Source: Anisakis pegreffii (taxonomy: Eukaryota > Nematoda > Chromadorea > Rhabditida > Anisakidae). Taken from it: a DNA stretch of 64,000 bases. Shown piece by piece: positions 25,101 through 37,012 of the stretch. A model generated the notes under the pieces. That model saw only the letters and a list, made by a program, of their open reading frames with translations. It did not search any database and was not told the origin of the DNA. Each line of letters opens with the position of its first letter. Position 1 is the first letter of the stretch. The stretch covers positions 1 to 64,000 of the forward strand of contig JAPYMA010003053.1 of NCBI GenBank assembly GCA_035041965.1, read 5' to 3'. Position numbers and translations under genes: made by a program.

Positions 25101-28035
25101 TGTCACATCATCGTTTCCGTTCAGTCAAATTCCATCTCATATAACCAACCAGCAACGTGTGAAATGATCACCATTTTTTAGAATAGTCATTTGCGCTGAT
25201 CACTAAAGCGCATCCGCGTCAGTATATGCGTGGTCCGGCGGGAATCCCGACTTCCGACTGTCGATTCCCGGATTTATGTTCTGAAAAATCCAAACATATC
25301 ATATGATTTGCATAAAGCATAGCATTGCATCTTATTTTGGTAATACGCTCATGTTGAAGTAGAAAGCAATTATTGCCTCATCATTCATATTCACCAATGT
25401 CTGCTGCTTATCATCGAAGCGTCAATAATGAATGCACCATCACATGGTAGTGCAACCTTGGCTTTAGTTTCTTGAAAATTCGTTGGTACAAACAAAAAAT
25501 CTACCACCCAATGTTTCAGAACGATTAAAAATTTGGTGAAGACACCACATGGATAGCATAAACGTCAGTGAGCATACGCAAAAAAAAAAAAACAGTCCGC
25601 AGGGGTGAGTTAAGCATAAATGCCTTCCTTGTTGCCATTACCCATTCAATTGCTGTTTAATGTGCATATCAAGTATTGTTTTCGTTTGTTGTGTGTAGTG
25701 GAGAGCAGAGACTCGCTTGTTAGTGACAAGCGAAGCTGAAAGCACTTGATGCATATTATGAGCCAACAAGGGCTTTGGAATAGTGCAACAAACAGGGATA
25801 TTGCGCAGATGCGTTAGCACGATTCTATGAATGCACATGCATGGCATCATTTGACTTGTTAGCAGAGTGGAACTACGATCGGAAACCAAGAAACGGCCTC
25901 ACAATGAGTGTTCACGAGAATGGCTAAGAAAACATAATGCTCAGTTAATCAGACAACAACAATACCACCAAGCAGTGTTCTTTATGGGCACTGCATTTAT
26001 GAGCTCAACCACAGACGGAATCTTTGCTGTGATTAGGGAGTTAGCTATTCATTCGATCAAATATCTCTGTTGAAATCGTTTTTTTTTTTTTGGAGAATTA
26101 CGGAGAGGTAGTTGACTTTGCGTTTGTCGATCACTAGAAGTTATAAGTTGTTGCAGGCGGTGCACAAAGCGTTTGTGGCTTACGCAAACCGATCGGCTAT
26201 TGTATACTCAAGTCCTGGCATTATTTCATATGAATGGTTCCCTTTCAGTAACTCATCACCTCATTACATCAATCACACATTGGGGACGTCTTCAAGTCAG
26301 TATCGATTGCAGTTAACCTTCAATCAGTTCGTCTCGAATGCTCCTCAAAAATGAGCGATTTTCAGACACTTTTCATAGGATGTTATCACATTTCGTGATC
26401 TTAATGATACGTTCGAGCATTCTACGAACTCGTCACTTTTTTGATGATGGCTGGCCATCTTTCTGAGAGTCGGCATTAGTGAGAATGTTAGTGCAAGTCA
26501 TACTCGACGAGTAATAGCGGATGAGAACAATCGAAATAGTGACTATAATCGATGGAAATTTTTAGCAGCCATGGTGAAGTTCCATTTTTGATTCGGTATT
26601 CATCAATTGTAGTGATTGTGAATGCGTTTTTTTTGCTGTCAGACTTATTGAAATATTCAAGAATCCCGCAGAGAAATCGTTACTTGCACAATCTACTGAA
26701 CATCCAAACGGAAAATACGTTGGAAACATCATCTGTTGATCAAGCGAATCAGCAGCACTGAGAAGCATACAGCATTCAGTTGCCATCTTCGTGAAGTTTG
26801 CATTTGCAAGCAATTCATTTCGAACGACGAATGAAGTCAATTCCTTTGATGGACTGAGACAAATTTATTTCATTACGTCGAATGTTTCTTTGTGTGACGA
26901 CGAAAAATCAACGAAAAACTGACGGGTTGTGCATGAATGGTCTCGAGGGAATAATTCAATTCAAAATTCATGTTGTTGGCCAGTCACATCGACTACTCAT
27001 CCATTGCGGAATGACTTGATCGCATTGGTGAGGAGTTTTTATGTGAGGTGATCATCGTTTCTTTCGCAATGATTCAGGTGGGATATCCTATTCCATGTGA
27101 ATTGTATAACGACGATTCAAATTCAGCTGTTAAATTATGCAACTTGATATGTGCAGTTACTTGCGAATATACTGCTGGTGGAGCTTACCTGATGATCAGT
27201 TTCTGAAACCTAAACATTCGAATGTGGTTCCGAGATGTACCAGATCGAATGACCCAAGATGAAAACCAACACTTCTCAGAGGAAGTATCACTGAAGAGAT
27301 CAGCAGAATCTTTGAAATCTTTCCAAAATGTCGTTTTTTTGTTATTCGCGAGGCTCGTGATGAAGTGAGATCCTTCCAAGTATCAGGTTAAATCGCATTA
27401 TTCGGTTGGCTAACGAACCGAATGTGTGGAATCAAATTCAGTATTTGGTCGTATGCAAAATTTGATTTGTTATTTCGAATGATTGCATTTGTTAATCTAT
27501 GAAGCTCATCTTAGAGCATTTCTTCAGTCTTCTCATTGTGTTGTGGCGAATCACTGAAGCTTTTCAACATCGTATCTTGTAAAATCCGCACAGCCATTCA
27601 TCAAAAGTATTTGATCGTTGTATAAACCGATAATTTCTTCTCTAAGGTACTTCAAATAAACAACTGCTACTAATGGCGAAACATTTTTTTTAGCTAGTTC
27701 CTATCGAAATTGCGAAGAATAATTGCCTCAATGTTGTGTTACACATCGTTGTATTCATTTTGATTGAGTTGTAGTAGCGTTCAATCTGAGGAATGTAACA
27801 AATGAGATTGATAGGTTGTTATTTTTATACGGAAATTTAGGGAATGCGATGATATGTTGATAGTAGTCGAGACGTCTTAATAAGTAATGCAAGGTTTTGT
27901 ATCGGATTCATTGCAGAATATGTTATCTAAACAATTGTTCATTCATTAAATCAGTAGTATTAAACAATTATGCGTACTATTGAATCAGCTAACTCGGTAG
28001 TATACAATTAAATTGCAGTATGCAGTTTATTGCAG
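19164..28035. other. Long non-coding stretch downstream of efa-6
   Basis: This holds the efa-6 3' flank and about 8.8 kb of AT-rich DNA. Open frames here (the longest about 127 codons at 20836-21219) are rich in Asn, Lys, Ile and Phe, lack family motifs and do not link to each other by splice phase. About 21600-21790 is noticeably richer in G and C than its surroundings, but I cannot identify it. I see no convincing exon. Confidence 0.6.
24537..24570. repeat. (TCTGG)n pentanucleotide tract
   Basis: About five near-perfect copies of GGTCT/TCTGG in a row, one with a T-to-C change, next to a GC-rich patch. A simple repeat in intergenic DNA. Confidence 0.85.
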
Positions 28036-28224
28036 AGTTTGTTTATGCAACAATGACATAAAGCATTCCGAAGATTTGCGTTATATGTGCAATAAATGTC
28101 GACACAATATTTTGATGTGTAAACGGATTGATCTCTGCAACGGTCGTGCTAATAAATCACGTTCTAAAACTCGATCACCACCAAACAATCAACAACTCGT
28201 CAATTATACTCGGATGAAATTTGC
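28036..28224 (+). CDS. Orphan internal exon with a cysteine-rich, zinc-finger-like motif
   Basis: A TTATTGCAG acceptor and a strong GC|GTAAGTATG donor bound 189 bases open in one frame (starting phase 2, ending with two bases of a codon). The encoded segment reads VCLCNNDIKHSEDLRYMCNK, CRHNILMCKRIDLCNGRA, then a basic, Asn/Pro-rich tail ending NYTRMKFA. The Cys-X-Cys, Cys-X2-Cys and two further cysteines suggest metal binding, but the spacing does not match a C1, FYVE, RING or nuclear-receptor finger that I know. No partner exons are evident within several kb on either side. It may belong to a gene with very long introns, or to a gene fragment. A decayed relative lies at about 34234-34320. 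Confidence 0.4.
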
Positions 28225-31200
28225 GTAAGTATGCGAAGGGATACAGCCAGCCGCATGATAATTGCGATAAATATTTATTTGATATACATGATAAACATGA
28301 TAATATCAGTATTTATCACGCTAATTTTTCTTGCAGTATTATTATTGGTTTAGTCTTTTTTTAAACAATCTGTTCAAACAATCAGGAGTGAAAGCAGTAG
28401 GAACATTCAGAATTGACGCAATGTGTTCAAGGAATTGTTTCTTTTCAAAGCTTCAGGCAGCAACTGTTGTTTGATTGATGATTCTTCAGTGATTCTGTTG
28501 TACGCTGACAAATGAGAGGTACTTTGTTTTCAGTGCTATCTTCTGTGTTTCACTAATAACAGATCATCTGTATCAAAAATTGTCTCGAAGCAATCCTTCA
28601 TTTTCAACCTGAATGCAAGCCGGCCGCGATTCACTGAGAAAAACTGTCAGCTCGGATCATCTCCGTTGAACAAGTCAAATAGACAATACGGTTCAATTTT
28701 AACGAAACCTCCAAAGATATGCATCGCATTATTTCACTCCAAATTCAATCTCCTCCCCTTAACAACGCAGTATGATTGAATTACAAACTGAGCTGTAATA
28801 CATCAGTTGATCTAATAGGCTGAGTAGCAAAATGCAGTTTTGTTTGTGACGCTTATAGTATCCATGAATCATTTCATTAGGCATTTCCACAGTCATAAAT
28901 TTAGTCGATTAGTTCAGCAAGCTGACGTCTCCATCTGGTCGTACGTTCGCTACTTAAGTGACGCTGCATTCTGTAAATCCTTCTGAGAAGGTCCACGGCA
29001 TCAGCTCGGCCATAAAATTTTTCCAGCAATCGTTTCATTTTATTCTTATTATGAATTCATTGATATTTTTCCCACTTTAATCTCACTTCTTCAGTTCAAC
29101 ATTTCCACTGCAAAGTTTTCAAATACGCAGACATATACGTCTCTATTCGTTGATTTTCGATGCATAAATTTTGCATGCAAAAGTAATCTAATCAGATTGG
29201 ATTCAGAGCAATGCTCACACTTCTTTCAGTTAAGAAACGATCAAATGACTATTGCAAGAAACGATCGAATCACTATCAGTTAGGTTATTTAAATAATAAG
29301 AATAAAATGATCCATAATTTTCAGTTGAGAGTTTCGGAGAATATGATTTTCAGAAATTCAGATGAAGATCTATCTGCGAAGGTGGCAATCTATTAAGCGA
29401 ACATATAAGTTTCATAAACTGATTTTAAGGGAACAGAATGGGAATCATTCAGAGGAATGCACTTTTCGAATTGTACGTTAATCAGAGAACATCTTGCATG
29501 AGACGACTACTGCCATAAGGAGTTTCGGCCAGCTGCAAATTGATAGGCTATCGGTGCAATCGGAATACTGTTGCCGAATGATTCATTGCGTACGACATAA
29601 TGTTGTAGTGTACCGTATGTCCATTGTTTCTAGAACTGAATCCAACATCACATTCAATATTACATCGCAGTCAGGCGAAACACATGCGTCATACTTATCA
29701 AACAGCCGCCTGCTTTCTCGATTTGTTCCTCAACTGATTGGAAGAAGAACAAAAACTTCCTGGTTGATGCAACTAGAGAAGGGCATTCAGCCGTTATAAT
29801 CAATCAATCAAGTCGATGAACATCTCAAGGGCAGCGTGATTGCCATTGTGTTCCCAATAAACAAATCCGATGCATATTTTTGAAGTAATTCGAAGTCATC
29901 AATAATCAACTTGTCCCTTCATTAGATCGTACTGTAACACGACCATTCAAACTAATAGCTACATGCACAATGGAGTGGCACTTCCGCGTTGTCAGGTGTT
30001 AATTGTTTACAGAAATGTCTGATGGATAAGATTTCTTTTGATAGAAAAGGTTGCCCGAGCAAGTGCGAAACTCACTTAAGCTGTATGCGTTGCGTTAGCA
30101 AGTGGTCTATCGTAGAAATGAGGTTTGCAGTGCTCATTAAAGAATCTTCATATGGGAGGGAACTCGGTGTGTTTGTTGTTGATATTCATTGAGAGTCGAT
30201 TGTAATTAGACTACTTTTGCATGAACCTATCAATGGCTGACGACTGGATGAAGTGTTTATGTGACAGTGACGAATGCTAACAAATTTATATCCGATCAAA
30301 TCGGATAAATATTTATGCTTGTGTGTATTTCATGATGTGCCAAATTTCTCTTCGAATGTATCAACAAGGTGGTTGATTGCTATCTCAAACTCTTGGATAT
30401 TCGTTGCTGAATCGACTTCCACTGTCACGCATCGTCCACTCCAGCATATTTACGCGTTTAAAATCATCAGCATTCTTTCGTGACTGAATCGTGAATATTT
30501 TTGACTTTTCCTAATTTTAAAGTAAGCAAGTGAATAGTCATGCGAAATAAGCACGTGAGACTACAACACTATGGCTACAAATAGTGTTGTAGTCATAGTG
30601 AGACTACAAATATATTGAATGCATGTTAATGAACCGAATCGAGCGACTTCATAAACTGTTTCGCTTAAGATAACTATTAGTAATATTTCATTTATTTCTG
30701 TAGTCATGGATTGACGTTTTCGATCATTAGGACGAATGGGAAAGTTTGTTCAATTTTTCATTTATACTTTTTAAAAAAATTTTTCAGTTATAATTCGACA
30801 TCGGAATTATTTTGAAGGTGTGTTTTCCACATATAGAATCAATCACTTGAAATTCCACGTTTACAACGTTGTAATTTGCAGTTCGTTCTGGTGGTAACGC
30901 CCAATGTGGAATCCGCGAATGCAAAACGGAATAGATTTGCAGAATGGTTGGTTATCGTCAACAAAGCACTTCATTAAGATCTAAGACTGCACGAGGAATC
31001 AATTTATTCACCTAATTATCTAACTGTCTCATTTTAACGAAACGGTAATTCGAGTTTTCTGAAAACGATAGCATCAGTATGAATACAAACGGGAGTAATT
31101 AAGCAAAATGATCAGTTGCGTGAGATTTTGATAGGACATACGATAGACGTTATAACTGAAATGGTGACTGACTAGAAACTCAGCGAACTTCTCTTGACTT

Positions 31201-33950
31201 TGTCTCCTCTCTCTGACATTTGTAATTCGATCTGAACTCTGATTTGCATTAATTAGAAAGTGAATAAATCTGTCATAGACTTATAGAGTGGATAAATTGG
31301 AGTAATGAATGATAGGTACCCGTCAAAACTGAGTGAATCCATGCGATTAGCTAGGCTTAGACAATCTCAAACACACTCGTGCATCCCATATGCAGCACAT
31401 CAGTGGGATGAATGCTTTCATGCAGCTACATCAGCAACAGGCTCAAAGATTATTGTCAGTTTGTTGTCAATATGACAAAGCAACATCAATCATCATTATA
31501 TCGTTCCCGAATATGATAACATTCTATCGCGCTCTATTTCTGTCGTTTCTTGAGGGAATGAAAGAGCGGTTTTTTTGCATAGTGTCATGCAATATAATTT
31601 TGATCCCCAGGGCAGTTGATAGTCTGGATGATTTTGTTGGAATTAATGAGTTTCAGGAAAGCATCTGGAATCAATTCATTGCTGTATTTGTGGCAGTACC
31701 GTGCCAGCTGAACGGATACATCACTAAAAGTGAATAAATTATTTAGTCGTAATCAATTTCATATTCTCGTTGATTTCTTGGCTTACGGACAGGACAAGAC
31801 AGACGCCTATTGCGCAGAATTTTTTAATCGCGTGCTTTTTGAATTCAGACATACCTGAAATAGTTTCGGCTTGCGTTGGAATTAGTGAAGAAAGAATGCG
31901 TACAATGAGGGAAGACAAAGTCTGTAAGGTTGAAGTGAAACGTTGAACATGATAAGTGCTTGACAGCGTTATAGTAGTTAACAAGTGAGCTGATGAAATG
32001 ATGCTTGCACACTCTATGTATTTGTATCAGTTTAAGTATGCATTCGATTGCGATTCAAAGAACTTGCTAAGAGGCTATTAGCAAACCTCATTAGATGAAC
32101 CCCATTCAGAGAATAATAAAGCCTACAAAAAGTTGGTAACAAATTCTATAGCAAGTGCAGTGATTTGCATCATCGAGATCTTTTCAAAAGATAATGGAAT
32201 GCTGATGACTATCTCATAAAATTTGCTGATGAAATACTGATGAGGCATTTTAATCGTAAAAATTAATGTCTTTCAGCCTGACTGCACCAAATATTAAGGC
32301 GTTCAGTTAGTGATTTTAAATATGATTGCACTTCTTGAATAATCCAGATTCCATTCGAAGGCTTGCCACAAACAGATTCAACGACATTTACATTCAGTTG
32401 GCGACTGCAATAAGTATGAGCATCTAAGTGTGTCTGTCTTACCACCACCTATATGTTGCGGCGTTGGCATATCCATAAAACCAATGTGAATTTCCTAATA
32501 ATCCAGACGTCCGAATGAACTTTCTACAAACTATTCATATTTAAAATTGGCGAACGACAAACTCAGAACTACAGTGTTCCGTACATTTGAGTGGGAACGG
32601 CTGTAGAATGTCGTGACGAAATTCGTCGCGATTATGGTTTGCTGCATTTCAATGACACGACGAATAATGTTGTGGAATGTTCGTGTCGCGCGCTTTTCAA
32701 CTGGATTGAGCTTTCGTGTAGCATTCTAAATGCTCACATACATTTGCTTTCCTGAGGAATGCACTAGCAACAGTTGTTCCGTTTCAAGTCACAAGAAAGT
32801 GTCACGAAAGATTGATTCAATAGTTGTGATTGTGTGGAAACACGCGATCACCTCAGCCGCTGACGTAAGAACATCGGGTTTTGATCGCAAAACATACTGC
32901 TCATGATCATGCGAAGTCAACGCGAAGATTGTTGAATTGGCATGATTATTAGCACCTGGCCATTGTTTCAATACTACAGCAACGAATTGGCTCTCAGTTG
33001 TAACCACCACAACAGTTAGGTGCAAATAATTTGGTTAAATACTGTAGCTAACTGCTTTTTTTTGCTGTTTCCATGTTGGAAACTGTTCGAATTTAATTGC
33101 ATTTCTATGATTAGGTTTCTTACATTCAGACATCTTATGCTTACGTAAAATATTGCAGATTTAATTAATTACTTATGGCCGCTGAATACTCTGCACTTGT
33201 GACTTGGAGAACTCATTACATTTCAACATTTGCAAAGGTTAATGTTTTGGTGGCTCTGAGATTCGCTTCAAAGTGGCGTTGAATCTGATTTGACGTGTAT
33301 GTGATTTGACTTAGTCTTAGTTCTCTCACTTCAAATGAATACAATTTTGATTAATGAGCTATCACAGCTTTCGAAATTGTACTTAGTGACATTTGAAGAG
33401 CTGTTTGCGATAGTATCGGCAGAACTCGGATTTTTTTTCGAGTTTTCATCAGAAGCATGCTCACAAGGATCAATGAAATGCATTTCTTCAGTTTTTGAGT
33501 GAGCATCCTTGAAATTCCACTTTTTCTGCCATTGAAAATCTAGCAAAGAATGTTTTGAATGCTTTATATCTTCAAATATTCTATGGCATCCCAAAATGAT
33601 TTTGATTAATTGAAATTGATAGAACTGTCATCGAATCACTTTTATCACGTGAGAAGCGAACGGCTCATTTCATTTTGACAGCACAGATCAAATTTAAAAT
33701 TTGTGTACTGAATCAACTATTCAAAACATTAGTATTAGGCCCAGAAGTTACGCTGTTCCATTTTGTTTCCGTACCGAACGAATAAATTATGCCGATGCTT
33801 ATCTGTTATCAGTCGTCATCTGCACCGTTTCGTTTCGCGCTCCAAGCATTAAGTCAATATAATCGAATAATGCTTGTCCTTTTTTAGTTACTCTGAACAA
33901 GAAACTGCTCTTATTACCAAAACCTTCCTTATTGCCGAAATTTCGAATAA
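28225..33950. other. Non-coding stretch with one perfect hairpin
   Basis: AT-rich DNA without recognisable exons. Frames of up to 115 codons (29494-29799, 31390-31737) show no family resemblance and are not supported by matching splice phases. Apart from the hairpin at 30559-30594 I see no structured element. Confidence 0.6.
30559..30594. repeat. Perfect 14-base hairpin
   Basis: GACTACAACACTAT (30559-30572) pairs fully with ATAGTGTTGTAGTC (30581-30594) around an 8-base loop. Part of the stem motif (GACTACAA) recurs directly after it, as if local template switching had copied it. Confidence 0.85.
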
Positions 33951-34151
33951 AAATGCACTCAAGGGTTGTGTTGTATTATGTCTCCCTATTGCATTTATAA
34001 CGTCCAATCTGAAAATGTAACAACTGCGATTGATTCTATACGAAAATTTAAAGAGTGCTGTAATGATCTGATGGAATTCGAAATATCTTGTGTAAAGCAT
34101 GTTTTAAACAGGATTCGTTGCAATAAAATCACTCGACTTATTTATGACTGA
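33951..34151 (+). CDS. Cysteine-containing open segment, possible exon or remnant
   Basis: An open frame of about 66 codons with six cysteines, including two adjacent pairs (CCIMSPYC, ECCND). It has no clear acceptor and no usable ATG, and I do not recognise the family. Its end (about 34105-34135) loosely resembles the exon at 28036-28224, and the decayed relative of that exon lies about 80 bases downstream. It may be part of the same degenerate duplicated unit or chance. Confidence 0.2.
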   Translation, partial: KCTQGLCCIMSPYCIYNVQSENVTTAIDSIRKFKECCNDLMEFEISCVKHVLNRIRCNKITRLIYD

Positions 34152-34233
34152 TATTAACAAACGCTACAATTTGTTGATAACGAATGACAAACAACAATTG
34201 TTGTGTATTTACACTCAGTATTGCGATTTGGAA

Positions 34234-34320
34234 ACGGATCGATCTCTGTAATGATCACTCTAAATCACGTTTCAAATCCCACATCTCCAACGTAGACAAC
34301 TACGCAATCATACTCGGGTA
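34234..34320 (+). pseudogene. Decayed second copy of the 28-kb cysteine exon
   Basis: Reads KRIDLCNDHSKSRFKSH in one frame, against KRIDLCNGRANKSRSKT in the exon at 28036-28224. The DNA around it also matches in blocks (AAACGGAT-GATCTCTG, AAATCACGTT, CATACTCGG). The frame hits a stop straight after, the donor is lost and the upstream cysteine pairs are missing. It is best read as a duplicated exon remnant. Confidence 0.55.
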
Positions 34321-35842
34321 ATTCTATGAATGTGAAGTAATTTTGATGAGATTTTTTGACTTATTGCATGCATTATCACTATGCCACTGAGCCAATACTG
34401 AATATGAATGGAGCAAAATGTGGTGCTATTCGAAAAAAGTGACTGTTCACGAATGCGGATAGATGCTGCTCTATCATCACATCGTTCAGAGACTTCGTTT
34501 GAATTCTGATTAATTGTGCGTTCGTACGAATGATCCATCAATCAGAATGTTTCACAACAATGGTGTGGTCTTAGAGTAGTAAGAGAATTATCACTTGTAT
34601 TATTAGAACGTTGAGAAGATTTTTATTTTTGTCAAATAAACGGTTAGCAATTGCTCGGTTAACAATTGCTAATTTCAGTCGCTGTAATTTTGTTGCTGTT
34701 CGTTCATTCGTTTTTTTTTCGGTTTGCTTACAACGGCAATAAGTTGGTTTTTTTGTGCTCTCAGTGCATAATGATGATGTTGTGAGCCTGAGCCAGCAGG
34801 CTATGATCCGGCTTGTATCTATTATCCAATTATCTGTTATAATGATGATGATTAATTGCTAGAATGTTTTTGTGCTAAGAAATGTGATGTTTTCATTTGA
34901 GGAAATATTTATGCAAAGAGATGGATGGTAGTGCTAGAAACCTGGCGTGGCGCCTTTACGATCGGAATTGACAAGAGCATTCATCCAGCCATCCATCCGT
35001 CCATCCATCCATCCACCACCCTCACTTCGAATAAACACTTCAAAGTGAGGGTGGATGAATAGCGCCGGCCGCTGACTTTAAACTGATGCTAGTGATGGCA
35101 CTCGGCTGTTCTCAAGTTACAATAACTCATTTCCTCCCTCACACCAGCGATTTTGAGGTGAGCTCAAAGAATGCATTTGCAGGATTGCACAAAGCTATAG
35201 CATTCTGCTTTGCATTTCATTTTAAATTACGTGCTCCTTCGCTCAACGGTTGTGCTTCTGCAAATCTTTTGCAGAAATCTTCGTCTTTATGATTACTGTA
35301 CACATTGTTCATGTAAGTTATTTTCCGTTTCAAATGTCTCTATTGAGAAAATTCCTCAAAGCGAACAATTGAATACCGTAGCGAACTCGATCAGCAGATT
35401 TTTCGATTTCAGGTTGCATCTGTTAGAACACATTTCAGTTCAGTGTTAGATTAATTTTGCTCAAGTTGATGATGTCCATGCGGAGGAAGTTGATTTTGGA
35501 AGGATTGTCATCACCTAATGTTTCGATATGGGTGTTCTAAGGAAGCTACGCTTTAGATGGCTGGGTACTGAGTCTACACTCCGAATGATTCGATCAAAGT
35601 GTTGCGGTAGGCAATTAATTTGAGAAAGGAAAGTCGAAATATTGCACGTGGGAATGGTGAAAGATTCAGTGCTAGCTGCTTGGATTGTATCGACTTGTTG
35701 ATTCTTAGATAATTGCGATATAAACAAGTCGCGTTTTCAGAAAAGTCATTTCAATTGTCGCGACTAGTGCGAAAAGCTAACATACAATGATGATAGTACT
35801 AAAAGAGATAGTACTTGCATCAAATAAGAAACATCGTGCAAA
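34321..35842. other. Non-coding stretch with CCAT repeats and a hairpin
   Basis: No exon recognised. It contains a CCATCCATC-type tandem run (about 34982-35015) running straight into the hairpin at 35017-35053. Confidence 0.6.
35017..35053. repeat. 15-base hairpin next to CCAT repeats
   Basis: CACCCTCACTTCGAA (35017-35031) pairs with TTCAAAGTGAGGGTG (35039-35053) with one mismatch, around a 7-base loop. It directly follows the CCAT tetranucleotide repeat. Confidence 0.8.
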
Positions 35843-35925
35843 GGGCCGATTGTGTACTTGTGTAACGCTGTGCTTTGAGGATCCGATCTGTTCAGAGGGC
35901 GTGAGTTCGATTCCGCGTCGGTCCA
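35843..35925 (+). other. tRNA-like element (tRNA pseudogene or tRNA-derived repeat)
   Basis: The 5' GGGCCGA pairs over seven positions with TCGGTCC (35918-35924), one G-U pair included, and an A follows as in a tRNA 3' end. GTTCGATTCC is a perfect B box with a TTCGATT T-loop, and GTACTTGTGTAACGC resembles a D-arm/A-box region. However, the T stem (GTGAG against CCGCG) hardly pairs and the anticodon stem around CTTTGAG is broken (the loop would read TTG, glutamine). I therefore call a decayed tRNA or the head of a SINE rather than a working gene. Confidence 0.5.
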
Positions 35926-36608
35926 AAATCTTTGACAAAAAGTTTGATCTCAAAGAGATAAACACACAAGAATATCTCAATTCAAGAGATATTCAAGAAA
36001 AAGGGCTTAGTTTCGACATCAATGTAGCAATCAAAATTTCAAGTTTTGATTGTTCCATTGAATTGACTTTGATTGCTCCACTGAAGCATGTGAATGTATC
36101 AGAGAAATATTGGGTGTTGAACCATTGAGAAAAGATTAAAAGTGCGATATGGTCGGATCGATCAGCCGATACTTAACAAATGCCTTCAGTTGCTTCCATT
36201 TTAGTGGATAATTTTCTGGCGATAAAATTGAAAACACAATCAATATGGCTGTTTCTATGGTTGTGCTCCACTAATCCGCTTGCTCAATAATCCAACCAGA
36301 GCCATCATCACCACTTCTCTAATCATTTGCTCGCAAGCAGTACGAACACTTCATTGCTCGAATCCTTGTCATGAATGCCCATTCGTACTTTAAGTGTTGT
36401 GCACAACAAACCAGTTTTCGTTCATTTCATCAATTTGCATTATTCCCTGACTCTGTCACAATATTCACCTCTGATGCCCTTAAGGAATGATTTAGGAATG
36501 TCACACGGTCTTTTGAATGCGTTTCATGAGAAGCTGAATGAGAATTATGAAAGGATTGCTTGTGAATTGAGTTTAAAAGTGCACTCCATTTTTCCACAAG
36601 ATTCAAGA

Positions 36609-36657
36609 TTTCGAAAAAATAATAAACGAAATAATGCTCATTCGTGCGATAACGATC
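36609..36657. repeat. 49-base direct repeat, copy 1
   Basis: Matches 36964-37012 with a single difference. It starts TTTCGAAAAAATAATA and ends GCGATAACGATC. Copies are 355 bases apart in the same orientation. Confidence 0.9.
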
Positions 36658-36963
36658 GAGACAAGACGTTTCTCACACTATTGGCAGCAGTGTAAAAATA
36701 TAATGAAGTGGCAATAAAATTGTTTATGTCAGATTCACGAACTTTTTTGCACGGTTTTGCTTATTCGCTTGCAAATCTTTTTATGATTACCAGGGAAACG
36801 TCCAATTCAAAAAGAATGTTACTTATTGTTTGTGAATCTCAGCAACGGAACAAAATTAACCGTAGGAATAATCAGAGTGATTTGATGTAAAGATGCAAAA
36901 TGGAACAAATATGAAATAAAGACACGTGTACAAGCATCCATCCCTCTCTAGTCGAATATTCAC

Positions 36964-37012
36964 TTTCGAAAAAATAATATACGAAATAATGCTCATTCGT
37001 GCGATAACGATC
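36964..37012. repeat. 49-base direct repeat, copy 2
   Basis: Second copy of 36609-36657; one A-to-T difference. No flanking similarity beyond the repeat. Confidence 0.9.

Noticed and set aside
35787..36128. 113-codon frame
   Set aside because: It overlaps the tRNA-like element, whose structure explains the first part better. The rest has no motif.
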